Shown here: positions 1-5,397 of the stretch, in pieces
Position numbering within the stretch: the stretch's first letter is position 1
Layout: every line of letters starts with the position of its first letter
Source: Candidatus Bathyarchaeota archaeon
Lineage (GTDB): Archaea; Thermoproteota; Bathyarchaeia; Bathyarchaeales; Bathyarchaeaceae
Reading direction: 5' to 3'
DNA length: 5,397 nucleotides
Assembly: GCA_003662715.1 (NCBI GenBank)
Contig: QMYO01000150.1
Coordinates: 1 to 5,397, forward strand
Program-made: the position numbers and the translations under genes
Notes under the pieces: model-generated
Told to the model about the DNA's origin: nothing
Database searches by the model: none
The model's input: the letters and a program-made list of their open reading frames with translations, nothing else

Positions 1-27
1 CTATTGTATTAGATTCTAAGCATATGG

Positions 28-1347
28 GTGAATGCTCCCTTGGAGGCGGACATTCTAATACGCTGTTGCACTCTTTTGCCAATGGATGGAAGAAGAGAAG
101 TCGTGAAAGAAGGACTTATTGCCATAAAAAATGATGTGATAACTTATGTAGGAAGAGAAGCAGACGCACCGCCCATAAAAGCTGAAAAGACAATAGATGG
201 CCATGGAAAAGTTGCTTTGCCGGGTCTAGTTAACTGTCACACCCACCTACCTATGACCATTTTCCGCGGAATTGCAGAAGACCAAGAATTGAGTAGGTGG
301 CTAAGGGAGACTATATGGCCTTTGGAGGCTAAGCTTAGGTCTGAGGATGTTTATGCTGGCGCTCTTTTGGGTTGTCTTGAGATGATTAAGAGCGGAACTA
401 CGTGTTTTGCTGATATGTATTTCTATGGGGATATGGTGGCGAAGGCTGTTGAGAAGGCTGGGTTGAGGTGTGTGTTGGCGCTTGGTATCATTGAGGCGGG
501 GGATGTTGAGAGGGGGAAGAAGGGCTTAAAGGATAGTGTTGAGTTTGCTCGAAGGTTTGATGGATATGCTGAGGGTAGGGTTAGGGTTCGTCTTGGTCCT
601 CACGCTGTTTATACGTGTGGTCCTGATCTTTTGATGAAGGTTCGGGATGTGGCTTCGAAGCTTAATGTTGGTATACATATTCATTTGGCTGAGTCTAAAG
701 CTATGGTGGAGTTGGTGAAGGAGAGGTATGGTTCTACTGAGGTTGAGTTGTTGGAGAGTCTTGGTTTTTTGAAGTCTGATGTTTTGGCGGCGCATTGTAT
801 ATATCTCTCGGAAAGGGAGATGCAGATAATGGCTAGGCGGGATGTTAAGGTGTCCTATAATCCCGTTGCTAACATGAAGATTGCTTTGGGTGTGCCGAAA
901 ATTAGGGATTTGATGAGTCTGGGCGTGACGGTGGGGATTGGTACGGATGGTCCTGCCAGTAACAATGTTCTTGATATGTTTGAGAGTATGAAGGTTGCTG
1001 CTCTTCTTCAGAAAGTGCATTATATGGATTCTAGGGTTTTGCCAGCTCAGAGTGTTGTGAAGATGGCAACGATTGATGGGGCTAGGGCTCTCGGTCTTGA
1101 AGGGAGTGTGGGCTCTTTGGAGGTGGGTAAGAAGGCGGATGTTATATTGGTTGGTTTTAGGAAGCCTCATTTGACGCCTGTGCATGACTTTTATGCTAAC
1201 TTGGTTTATTCTGCTCGGGGAAGCGATGTGGAAACCGTTATTGTGGATGGAAAGGTGTTGATGGAAGGTGGAGAGGTGAAAACGCTTGATGAGGAAGCTG
1301 TCATGGAGGGGGCGGAGGAGGCTGCTTTGGATTTGTTGGCTCGATAA
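28..1347 (+). CDS. mtaD: 5'-methylthioadenosine / S-adenosylhomocysteine / 5'-deoxyadenosine deaminase (amidohydrolase family)
   Basis: A cytosolic metal-dependent hydrolase of 439 residues, normal length for the family. It is expected to deaminate the adenine ring of SAM-derived nucleosides (MTA, SAH or 5'-deoxyadenosine) to inosine analogues for salvage. Seen: the N-terminal strand region ends at PGLVNCHTH, giving metal ligands H71 and H73. The third metal histidine is H219 in HIHLAES, with catalytic-type E222. H256 lies in AAHC, and D307 in GTDGPASNN is the last metal/catalytic residue. SYNPVANMK (276-284) and the C-terminal GSLEVGKKADVILV (362-375) are also family hallmarks. By family knowledge, this ligand spacing matches Thermotoga TM0936 and Methanocaldococcus DadD; which nucleoside is preferred cannot be read here. 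Start: an in-frame TAG at 10-12 limits choices to GTG 28 or TTG 40. The TTG would give LEADILIR, close to the usual N-terminus, so GTG is only moderately secure. No clear Shine-Dalgarno is visible. Codon usage changes abruptly near position 290. It is convergent with the ABC permease and not obviously in an operon. Confidence 0.9.
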   Translation: MNAPLEADILIRCCTLLPMDGRREVVKEGLIAIKNDVITYVGREADAPPIKAEKTIDGHGKVALPGLVNCHTHLPMTIFRGIAEDQELSRWLRETIWPLEAKLRSEDVYAGALLGCLEMIKSGTTCFADMYFYGDMVAKAVEKAGLRCVLALGIIEAGDVERGKKGLKDSVEFARRFDGYAEGRVRVRLGPHAVYTCGPDLLMKVRDVASKLNVGIHIHLAESKAMVELVKERYGSTEVELLESLGFLKSDVLAAHCIYLSEREMQIMARRDVKVSYNPVANMKIALGVPKIRDLMSLGVTVGIGTDGPASNNVLDMFESMKVAALLQKVHYMDSRVLPAQSVVKMATIDGARALGLEGSVGSLEVGKKADVILVGFRKPHLTPVHDFYANLVYSARGSDVETVIVDGKVLMEGGEVKTLDEEAVMEGAEEAALDLLAR

Positions 1348-1380
1348 AGCGTTGTTATATTTCATTGAATTTTGTTCGCA

Positions 1381-1445
1381 TGCTTTTAAGCAGCGTGAAG
1401 TCCTCTGATTTGTCGGACAAAAGAAAAATTTTATTGTTCAACAAT
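1381..1445. repeat. Three short inverted repeats in the convergent intergenic region
   Basis: Three perfect small inverted repeats sit in the 145-bp gap between the two converging genes. They are TGCTT-TT-AAGCA (1381-1392), TTTGTC-G-GACAAA (1409-1421) and ATTGTT-C-AACAAT (1433-1445). The last two are both 13 bp with 6-bp arms and a single central base, and their centres are 24 bp apart. Their sequences differ, so they are not copies of one element. They could form weak hairpins at the 3' ends of the transcripts or be protein-binding dyads. The A/T-rich arms make chance a serious alternative. Confidence 0.4.
1419..1428 (-). terminator. Candidate T-tract terminator of the ABC transporter operon
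   Basis: Read on the minus strand this is TTTTTCTTTT, about 65 nt beyond the permease stop codon. Archaeal termination often needs only oligo-T stretches in the non-template strand. The 13-bp dyad at 1409-1421 overlaps and follows the T-tract on this strand, so it is not a bacterial-type hairpin-then-T arrangement. Position and base run are seen; function is inferred. Confidence 0.4.
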
Positions 1446-1468
1446 GAGTTGTTTGGCTGCGTAAAATC

Positions 1469-1475
1469 TTTTTTT
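1469..1475 (+). terminator. Candidate oligo-T terminator of the deaminase gene
   Basis: A run of seven T on the plus strand, about 120 nt after the deaminase stop and just before the 3' end of the opposing permease gene. It is the longest T-run in this intergenic region. If used, the two convergent transcripts would overlap at their 3' ends, since the minus-strand T-tract lies nearer the deaminase. The local strand is generally T-rich, which lowers the significance. Confidence 0.35.
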
Positions 1476-1492
1476 GGTTCTGTGCTTTATGT

Positions 1493-3178
1493 TTAGGCTT
1501 CGGCTTTGGTTAGGAAGTCTTTTGCGTTTTTTAGTGCTATCTTATAGAACACGTAGGTTATGATTATGGCTATGACTGTGCTTATTGTAAGGGCGATGTG
1601 TAGGTCGATTTTTGGTATGGATATGGGTGCTGGTATGGATGTATCGATTAAGGTGAGGGCGTACGATGCGAAGGGAGCAAGTATCACTAATGCGAGGATA
1701 AAGCATAAAATCATGTTGACTAAAGCCGTTAAAGGTCTAACCATCTTTGGTCTAGGAATCTCCACAAAGTCGGCGCCTCTAATTCCTGCTCCAAGGGAAA
1801 CTGCGCCTAGAACGAAGATTAGAAGCATCGATTCAATAAAGAATGTGGCAGCGAGAGGTAGCGGTGGATGAGCGATGAGTACTCCAGCAACTCCGCATAT
1901 CAAAGTTACTGCTGATGAAAAGATTGTTAAAAATGCGTATTTACACTTAACGAGGCTATTCGCTGTGATTGGGGAGGAATAGAAATGCCATACAGGTTGT
2001 CCTTCTGCGCCGATGATGGTCATGCCTAACATTACTGCCATTAAAGGTCCCGGCATCAGAAGTATGAAAGCAAAAAGGAAGAAATAAGCTTCTGGGGGTA
2101 CGGGTTGTCCTAGTGCTCCTGAAAACTGCATTAGGGGCATGATTATGAATACGATGGGCATTATGAAAATGTACATCAATTCTCGGCGTCTGGTGAAGGC
2201 TTTAAAGTCCTTCCTCATTATAGCTGCTTCTAAAGAGGAAAAACCAAGTTTCCCCCAAAACCCAACTTTTGGAATGTAGGTTCCACGTGATACTGTGATT
2301 GCGGGTGGTTCATATAATCCGAACTTGACGTTCAGTTTAACTGCTACGTAGAAGAGGAGTATGATAAACAGAAGAGAAGCTGCTGCAAAAATCAGCGTGT
2401 GCACGAGCAGTCCATTCGCAAAGAAGACTAAGGTCATTCCTAACCAGACGTATGGAATGAACCAGACAGCACTCTGCGCTTCGGCAAGAGTTTTTATGAG
2501 GGCAATGGAGCCAGTGCCAGATGTGAAGGCGAACCAGACTACGTAGAAGATGATTAGAAATAGCATGGAGCCGAGGAATCTCACCCATATCGCTGCTTTG
2601 CCAGATGACTTGTACACTGCTCCGACAAGTCTTACTTGTATAACTCTGAAAATTTCTGTGGTTATGCTGGCTAGGAAAGCGCTTGCTAACAAGGCAAAAA
2701 TGGTGAAGGCGGCGAGGGATGTCATTCCCAGAAAGGGCGAGGCTACAGCTATTGCTGAACCAAATAGGATGATAGAGGCTAATGGGATGCCGAGAAGGTG
2801 GGCTATGATGGATGCGAGAGTGTGTTCTTCCCAGGTAATGGGTAGCCAGTATGGAGGTTGAATAGAGACCTTTAACCCTGCCTTTTGCATCTGTGCCATT
2901 AGAGTGAAGATTATGCTGTAAATGAAAATGAGGGTGGGAAGGGAAAGGAAAAGGTTAACGACAGTTTGATTTAACGAGTCTTTCAGACTAGGGTCCGCTA
3001 CTGTGTTATAGATGTTTCCTCCAACCAATCCTACCGCAATTCCTAGGATGCAGGCTCCTCCATACAATAAATAGTCAAAAAACCTGCTCTCTCGATATCT
3101 TCTTAGCCTTTGACCTCTAATCAGTCTACCTGACTTAACGTCAACGCTTATCAGCCGAACAACGTTCTTCCAGTTCAC
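1493..3178 (-). CDS. ABC-2 type transporter permease, long form with about 12 membrane segments
   Basis: A very hydrophobic 561-residue membrane protein. It is the presumed channel partner of the ATPase encoded immediately upstream, forming an exporter of unknown cargo. Seen: a basic cytoplasmic N-terminus (residues 1-32), then hydrophobic segments near 36-57, 77-97, 120-145, 151-171, 199-219, 238-259, 262-281, 335-353, 365-390, 413-435, 443-465, 484-509 and 527-547. A central soluble stretch (285-334) contains SSLEAAIMRKDFKAFTRRRE, typical of ABC-2 permeases before a membrane segment. GAEGQPVWHFYSSPIT (390-405) followed by a lysine is the familiar EG..W...SPI...K element. A related PPYWLPITWEEH (108-119) occurs in the first half, suggesting two tandem ABC-2-like modules. 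There is no signal peptide apart from the first membrane segment. Start: GTG, sharing GTGA with the ATPase stop, with a GAGGCG ribosome-binding match 8 nt upstream. The last 60 sense codons end in A or C at 54 positions, unlike the codons just before them. Confidence 0.88.
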   Translation of the reverse strand: MNWKNVVRLISVDVKSGRLIRGQRLRRYRESRFFDYLLYGGACILGIAVGLVGGNIYNTVADPSLKDSLNQTVVNLFLSLPTLIFIYSIIFTLMAQMQKAGLKVSIQPPYWLPITWEEHTLASIIAHLLGIPLASIILFGSAIAVASPFLGMTSLAAFTIFALLASAFLASITTEIFRVIQVRLVGAVYKSSGKAAIWVRFLGSMLFLIIFYVVWFAFTSGTGSIALIKTLAEAQSAVWFIPYVWLGMTLVFFANGLLVHTLIFAAASLLFIILLFYVAVKLNVKFGLYEPPAITVSRGTYIPKVGFWGKLGFSSLEAAIMRKDFKAFTRRRELMYIFIMPIVFIIMPLMQFSGALGQPVPPEAYFFLFAFILLMPGPLMAVMLGMTIIGAEGQPVWHFYSSPITANSLVKCKYAFLTIFSSAVTLICGVAGVLIAHPPLPLAATFFIESMLLIFVLGAVSLGAGIRGADFVEIPRPKMVRPLTALVNMILCFILALVILAPFASYALTLIDTSIPAPISIPKIDLHIALTISTVIAIIITYVFYKIALKNAKDFLTKAEA

Positions 3179-3963
3179 TTCAAAAGCGCCTCAACAACAT
3201 CCTTAATGTCTTCTGTCCTTGTGAGTTTCAAGAAGATATCTTCTAAACCTGACTCTGGTAGCCTCGCTTTCTGCCTCAACTCTTTCATGTTGCCCAGAGC
3301 CAACACTCTTCCTTCATAGATGATTGCTATGCGGTCGCACATGGCTTGAGCAATTTCTAGGATGTGAGTTGACATGATTGTGGTTACTCCTTGAGAGGCG
3401 AGTTTGCGGAGAAGGTCCTTTACGATTCTAGCTGACCTCGGGTCAAGACCGCTTAACGGCTCATCTAGGAGCAGTAGCCTCGGTTTATGTATAAAGGCTG
3501 AGATGAGCGTAATTTTCTGCTTCATCCCTTGAGAGTAACTGCTTATCATGTCGCCTTCTCTACCCTCCAGCTCAAGTGCTGTTAGATATTCATCTATCCG
3601 AGTTTTCTTATCCGTTGGGCTTAATCCATAAATGTCGCTAACGAAGTCGAGGTATTCTATTCCGGTTAAAAACTCGTATAGACGCGGAGCCTCAGGAACA
3701 TATCCCACTTGCTTCTTAATCTCAATGGGATTTTCTTTTGCATTAATTCCCAGAACGTTCACAGACCCAGAGTCTGGCTTAACCAACCCTAACATTATCT
3801 TTAGGAGAGTTGATTTACCCGAACCGTTTGGACCCAAAAGGCCGAAGATTTCGCCATATTCCACCTCTAAGTCAATGTAGTCTACGGCAACGAGGTCACT
3901 GTAACGCTTAACCACACCTCTAAGTTCCACAGCGAACTTATGATTTAGAACCATGACAATCAC
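3175..3963 (-). CDS. ABC transporter ATP-binding protein (ABC-2/CcmA-NatA type)
   Basis: A 262-residue nucleotide-binding subunit that would hydrolyse ATP at the inner face of the membrane to drive the adjacent permease. Seen: Walker A GPNGSGKST (44-52), a GYVPEAPRLYE Q-loop region with E91 where many ABC proteins have glutamine (common in this exporter subgroup), signature SYSQGMKQK (142-150), Walker B LLLLDEP with catalytic E168, D-loop SGLDP (171-175) and H-loop H200 in STH. The C-terminal LEDIFLKLTR (240-249) is the usual tail motif of drug/antibiotic-type ABC-2 ATPases. The protein is full length with all catalytic elements intact. Start: GTG at 3963 gives MIVMVLNHKF; ATG at 3954, three codons later, is equally plausible. 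A TATA-like box at 3995-4001 would place transcription start just upstream of both, giving a very short leader. Its TGA overlaps the permease GTG by 4 bp, so the two are one operon. Substrate is not recognisable. Confidence 0.95.
   Translation of the reverse strand: MIVMVLNHKFAVELRGVVKRYSDLVAVDYIDLEVEYGEIFGLLGPNGSGKSTLLKIMLGLVKPDSGSVNVLGINAKENPIEIKKQVGYVPEAPRLYEFLTGIEYLDFVSDIYGLSPTDKKTRIDEYLTALELEGREGDMISSYSQGMKQKITLISAFIHKPRLLLLDEPLSGLDPRSARIVKDLLRKLASQGVTTIMSTHILEIAQAMCDRIAIIYEGRVLALGNMKELRQKARLPESGLEDIFLKLTRTEDIKDVVEALLK
3187..3192 (-). promoter_or_regulatory. Ribosome binding site of the ABC permease
   Basis: GAGGCG on the minus strand, lying inside the end of the ATPase gene and 8 nt before the GTG start of the permease. 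GAGG pairs with the conserved CCUC of the 16S rRNA 3' end. It supports the overlapping GTG start and translational coupling of the two genes. Confidence 0.5.
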
Positions 3964-3994
3964 AATGTAGAGAAGAAAAAGCGACGTATTTAAG

Positions 3995-4001
3995 ATTTAT
4001 A
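3995..4001 (-). promoter_or_regulatory. Candidate archaeal TATA box for the ABC transporter operon
   Basis: TATAAAT on the minus strand, centred about 35 bp upstream of the GTG at 3963. Archaeal TATA boxes are normally centred about 26 bp before the transcription start, which predicts a start near 3972 and a leader of roughly 10-18 nt. No convincing purine-rich BRE or Shine-Dalgarno is seen. This is inferred from position and sequence only. Confidence 0.45.
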
Positions 4002-4023
4002 CAACTAAGCAAACTTTCGTTAC

Positions 4024-4050
4024 CATTATAAGAGAGAACATTTTTTTATC
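4024..4050 (+). promoter_or_regulatory. Candidate promoter of the acyl-CoA synthetase gene
   Basis: Two A/T-rich elements could be the TATA box on the plus strand: ATTATAAG at 4025-4032 or TTTTTTTATC at 4041-4050. The second is preceded by purine-rich AGAGAGAACA (4031-4040), which could serve as a BRE. Using it, transcription would begin near 4072, leaving a leader of about 25 nt before the ATG at 4097. Only a weak ribosome-binding match (GTGG at 4084-4087) is visible. The 133-bp divergent gap holds no gene. Confidence 0.3.
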
Positions 4051-4096
4051 CTAATTATCTCCACCGTCAAATCCGTGAAAATTGTGGTAACAACAT

Positions 4097-5397
4097 ATGA
4101 ATGAAGTGCATTCTCTCTTTGAACCAAACAGCGTCATACTCATCGGCTCCAGCAAAATCAAAGAGAAGGTTGGGATGACCTCTCCACGGCTTTTTGAAAG
4201 CATCATCCATAACATGACGAAATTCTTTGAAGGAAAAACATACGTGTTAGATGTAGACGGAAAAAAGAAGTATAAGACGCTGGAAGAACTGCCCGAGACA
4301 CCAGACCTAGCAGTAATAATACTTCCACCCAAACTTTCGTTACAACAATCACAACTATGCGCCAAGATAGGAATTAAAGCATTAGTAGCAATCACTGGCG
4401 GATACAAGAAATCCCAGCGACAACAACTGAGAAGATTAAGAGAGGAATATGGCATTCGAATACTTGGACCCAACACCATCATGGGAGTCATAAACACCGC
4501 CAACGGATTAAACACCACCTTTGAAAGAGACGTCATGCCGAAGAAAGGCAACATATCCATCATATCCCAAAGCGGAGGCGTAGGCGCCTGCCTCCTCGAC
4601 TGGGCTTGCTTCTACGGAATCGGAGTCAGCAAATTCGCCTTTATGGGAGCCAAAATTGACATCAACGACGTAGACCTTCTCCGATACTTCAGCGAAGACC
4701 CTGAAACAGAAGTCATCGGCTTATACATGGAAGGAATCGAAAATGGACGAGAATTCATAGAAACTGCCCGCAAAGTGGTAAAGAAAAAGCCCATCCTAGT
4801 TCTCAAAGGAGGAATAACAAAAGAAGCAGCTCGAAGAGCCGTCTCCCACACTGCTTCCATGGCTGGTTCCGACGTTGTGTTTGACGCTGCTTTTAGGAAA
4901 GCCGGAGTCATCCGAGTTGGAGATATTGAGGAACTATTCAACGCAGCTATAGCATTGGCGAAGCAGCCTCCACTACGCGGAGACAACATCGCCATCGTGA
5001 GCAACGTGGGAGGACCCGCCATACTTGCTGCAGATGCTGTAGTGAGAAATGGATTAAAATTGGCAATGCTTTCAGAAAAAGTGAAGAAGGAGATAGAGCA
5101 GCGCTATCCTGGAGTGGAAGTGATTAATCCGATTGATTTAATTGCAGATGCTAGAACAGAGAGATACTCCACTGTGCTGGATTTAGTTTTATCAGACCCC
5201 AACGTGGACGGAGTTATGGTTATAAACATGCTTAAATCCTGCTTCTTCGAACCGAAAGATGCTGTAGCAATCGCTGAAACCGCTAAAAAACATCCCGACA
5301 AGCCAGTGATGGATGTCGCAGCTGGCGGAGAAGACTTCATGCTTGTGTATGAAATGTTGCGGAACACCAACATACCCGTATATAACCTGCCCGAAAA
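4097..5397 (+). CDS. ADP-forming acetyl/acyl-CoA synthetase, alpha-subunit region (3' end outside window)
   Basis: Open from ATG 4097 to the window end: 433 codons plus 2 nt, no stop. The family (Acd, acetate--CoA ligase, ADP-forming) converts acyl-CoA + ADP + phosphate to free acid + CoA + ATP in the cytosol, a main energy-conserving step in fermenting archaea. Seen: a CoA-binding Rossmann domain (about 4-145) beginning FEPNSVILIGSS and including LGPNT (123-127); a succinyl-CoA-ligase-like domain from GNISIISQSGGVG (151-163) containing DPETEVIGLYMEGIENGR; the phosphohistidine motif SHTASMAGSD with H251, aligned by motif with the known phosphorylated histidine of Pyrococcus Acd alpha; and a third domain from GDNIAIVSNVGGP (295-307) through NPIDL to IPVYNLPE at the edge. 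Separate alpha subunits are about 460 residues and fused alpha-beta proteins about 700, so the missing part decides which this is. Odd points: GPNT-I-M-G replaces the common GPNC-L-G with one extra residue, and the segment after the CoA-binding loop is shorter than usual. The acyl substrate is unknown. It is divergent from the ABC operon. Confidence 0.88.
   Translation, partial: MNEVHSLFEPNSVILIGSSKIKEKVGMTSPRLFESIIHNMTKFFEGKTYVLDVDGKKKYKTLEELPETPDLAVIILPPKLSLQQSQLCAKIGIKALVAITGGYKKSQRQQLRRLREEYGIRILGPNTIMGVINTANGLNTTFERDVMPKKGNISIISQSGGVGACLLDWACFYGIGVSKFAFMGAKIDINDVDLLRYFSEDPETEVIGLYMEGIENGREFIETARKVVKKKPILVLKGGITKEAARRAVSHTASMAGSDVVFDAAFRKAGVIRVGDIEELFNAAIALAKQPPLRGDNIAIVSNVGGPAILAADAVVRNGLKLAMLSEKVKKEIEQRYPGVEVINPIDLIADARTERYSTVLDLVLSDPNVDGVMVINMLKSCFFEPKDAVAIAETAKKHPDKPVMDVAAGGEDFMLVYEMLRNTNIPVYNLPE

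Noticed and set aside
526..1365. Long minus-strand open frame (279 codons) antisense to the deaminase
   Set aside because: Its product is rich in His, Ser, Asn and Gln with no recognisable motif. Minus-strand stops need TTA, CTA or TCA on the plus strand, which are rare in the G+T-rich patch, so the open frame is a by-product of composition.
1560..1871. Plus-strand open frame (103 codons) antisense to the permease C-terminus
   Set aside because: The opposite strand encodes continuous membrane segments that complete the permease. No ribosome-binding site or homology is seen for the plus frame.
3964..4096. Possible small RNA or leader peptide in the divergent gap
   Set aside because: No stable hairpin, no promoter-terminator pair and no credible short reading frame with a ribosome-binding site was found beyond the two candidate promoters.
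4010..4343. An exact 14-bp direct repeat, CAAACTTTCGTTAC, at 4010-4023 and 4330-4343
   Set aside because: One copy is in the divergent promoter gap and the other is coding within the synthetase. One such pair is only mildly unlikely in a window this size, and no third copy or dyad supports a regulatory role.
4051..4563. Minus-strand open frame (170 codons) over the start of the synthetase gene
   Set aside because: It lies antisense to a clear CoA-binding domain, has no family motif and extends over the promoter region. It is best explained as a shadow of the A/C-ending codons.
4612..5022. Minus-strand open frame (136 codons) inside the synthetase gene
   Set aside because: It is antisense to the phosphohistidine and ligase domains, which are conserved in the plus frame. 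The composition is not protein-like.

Overview
The window looks like a piece of an archaeal chromosome, most likely from the Thermoproteota/Bathyarchaeia side. That lineage is an inference. It rests on an ADP-forming acyl-CoA synthetase, an MTA/SAH-type deaminase, A/T-rich TATA-like boxes close to the start codons, GTG starts and a moderate GC content. No rRNA, tRNA, CRISPR array, insertion sequence or other mobile element was seen.

Layout from left to right. (1) 28-1347, plus strand: a complete amidohydrolase of the 5'-methylthioadenosine/S-adenosylhomocysteine/5'-deoxyadenosine deaminase family. (2) 1348-1492: a convergent intergenic region with T-tracts for both strands and three short inverted repeats. 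(3) 1493-3178 and 3175-3963, minus strand: a two-gene ABC exporter operon. The ATPase is transcribed first and its stop overlaps the permease start by 4 bp. (4) 3964-4096: a divergent promoter region. (5) 4097 to the window end, plus strand: the N-terminal 433 residues of an ADP-forming acetyl/acyl-CoA synthetase, cut by the window edge.

How the genes relate. The ATPase and permease almost certainly form one transporter; its cargo cannot be read from the sequence. The deaminase would salvage SAM-derived purine nucleosides. The synthetase would make ATP from an acyl-CoA while releasing the acid, a typical energy-yielding step of fermenting archaea. Nothing ties these three functions into one pathway, and I see no evidence for a new defence or mobile system.

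The most unusual signal is compositional. From about 290 to 1675 the plus strand is strongly G+T-rich, and the pattern ignores gene boundaries and coding direction. Third codon positions are about 86% G/T in sampled rows of the plus-strand deaminase. They are 90% A/C over the last 60 sense codons of the minus-strand permease. Both edges are sharp and lie inside genes. A second patch of opposite polarity (A+C-rich plus strand) lies at about 4300-4858 in the synthetase gene. Such patches fit strand-specific transitions better than ordinary codon selection.
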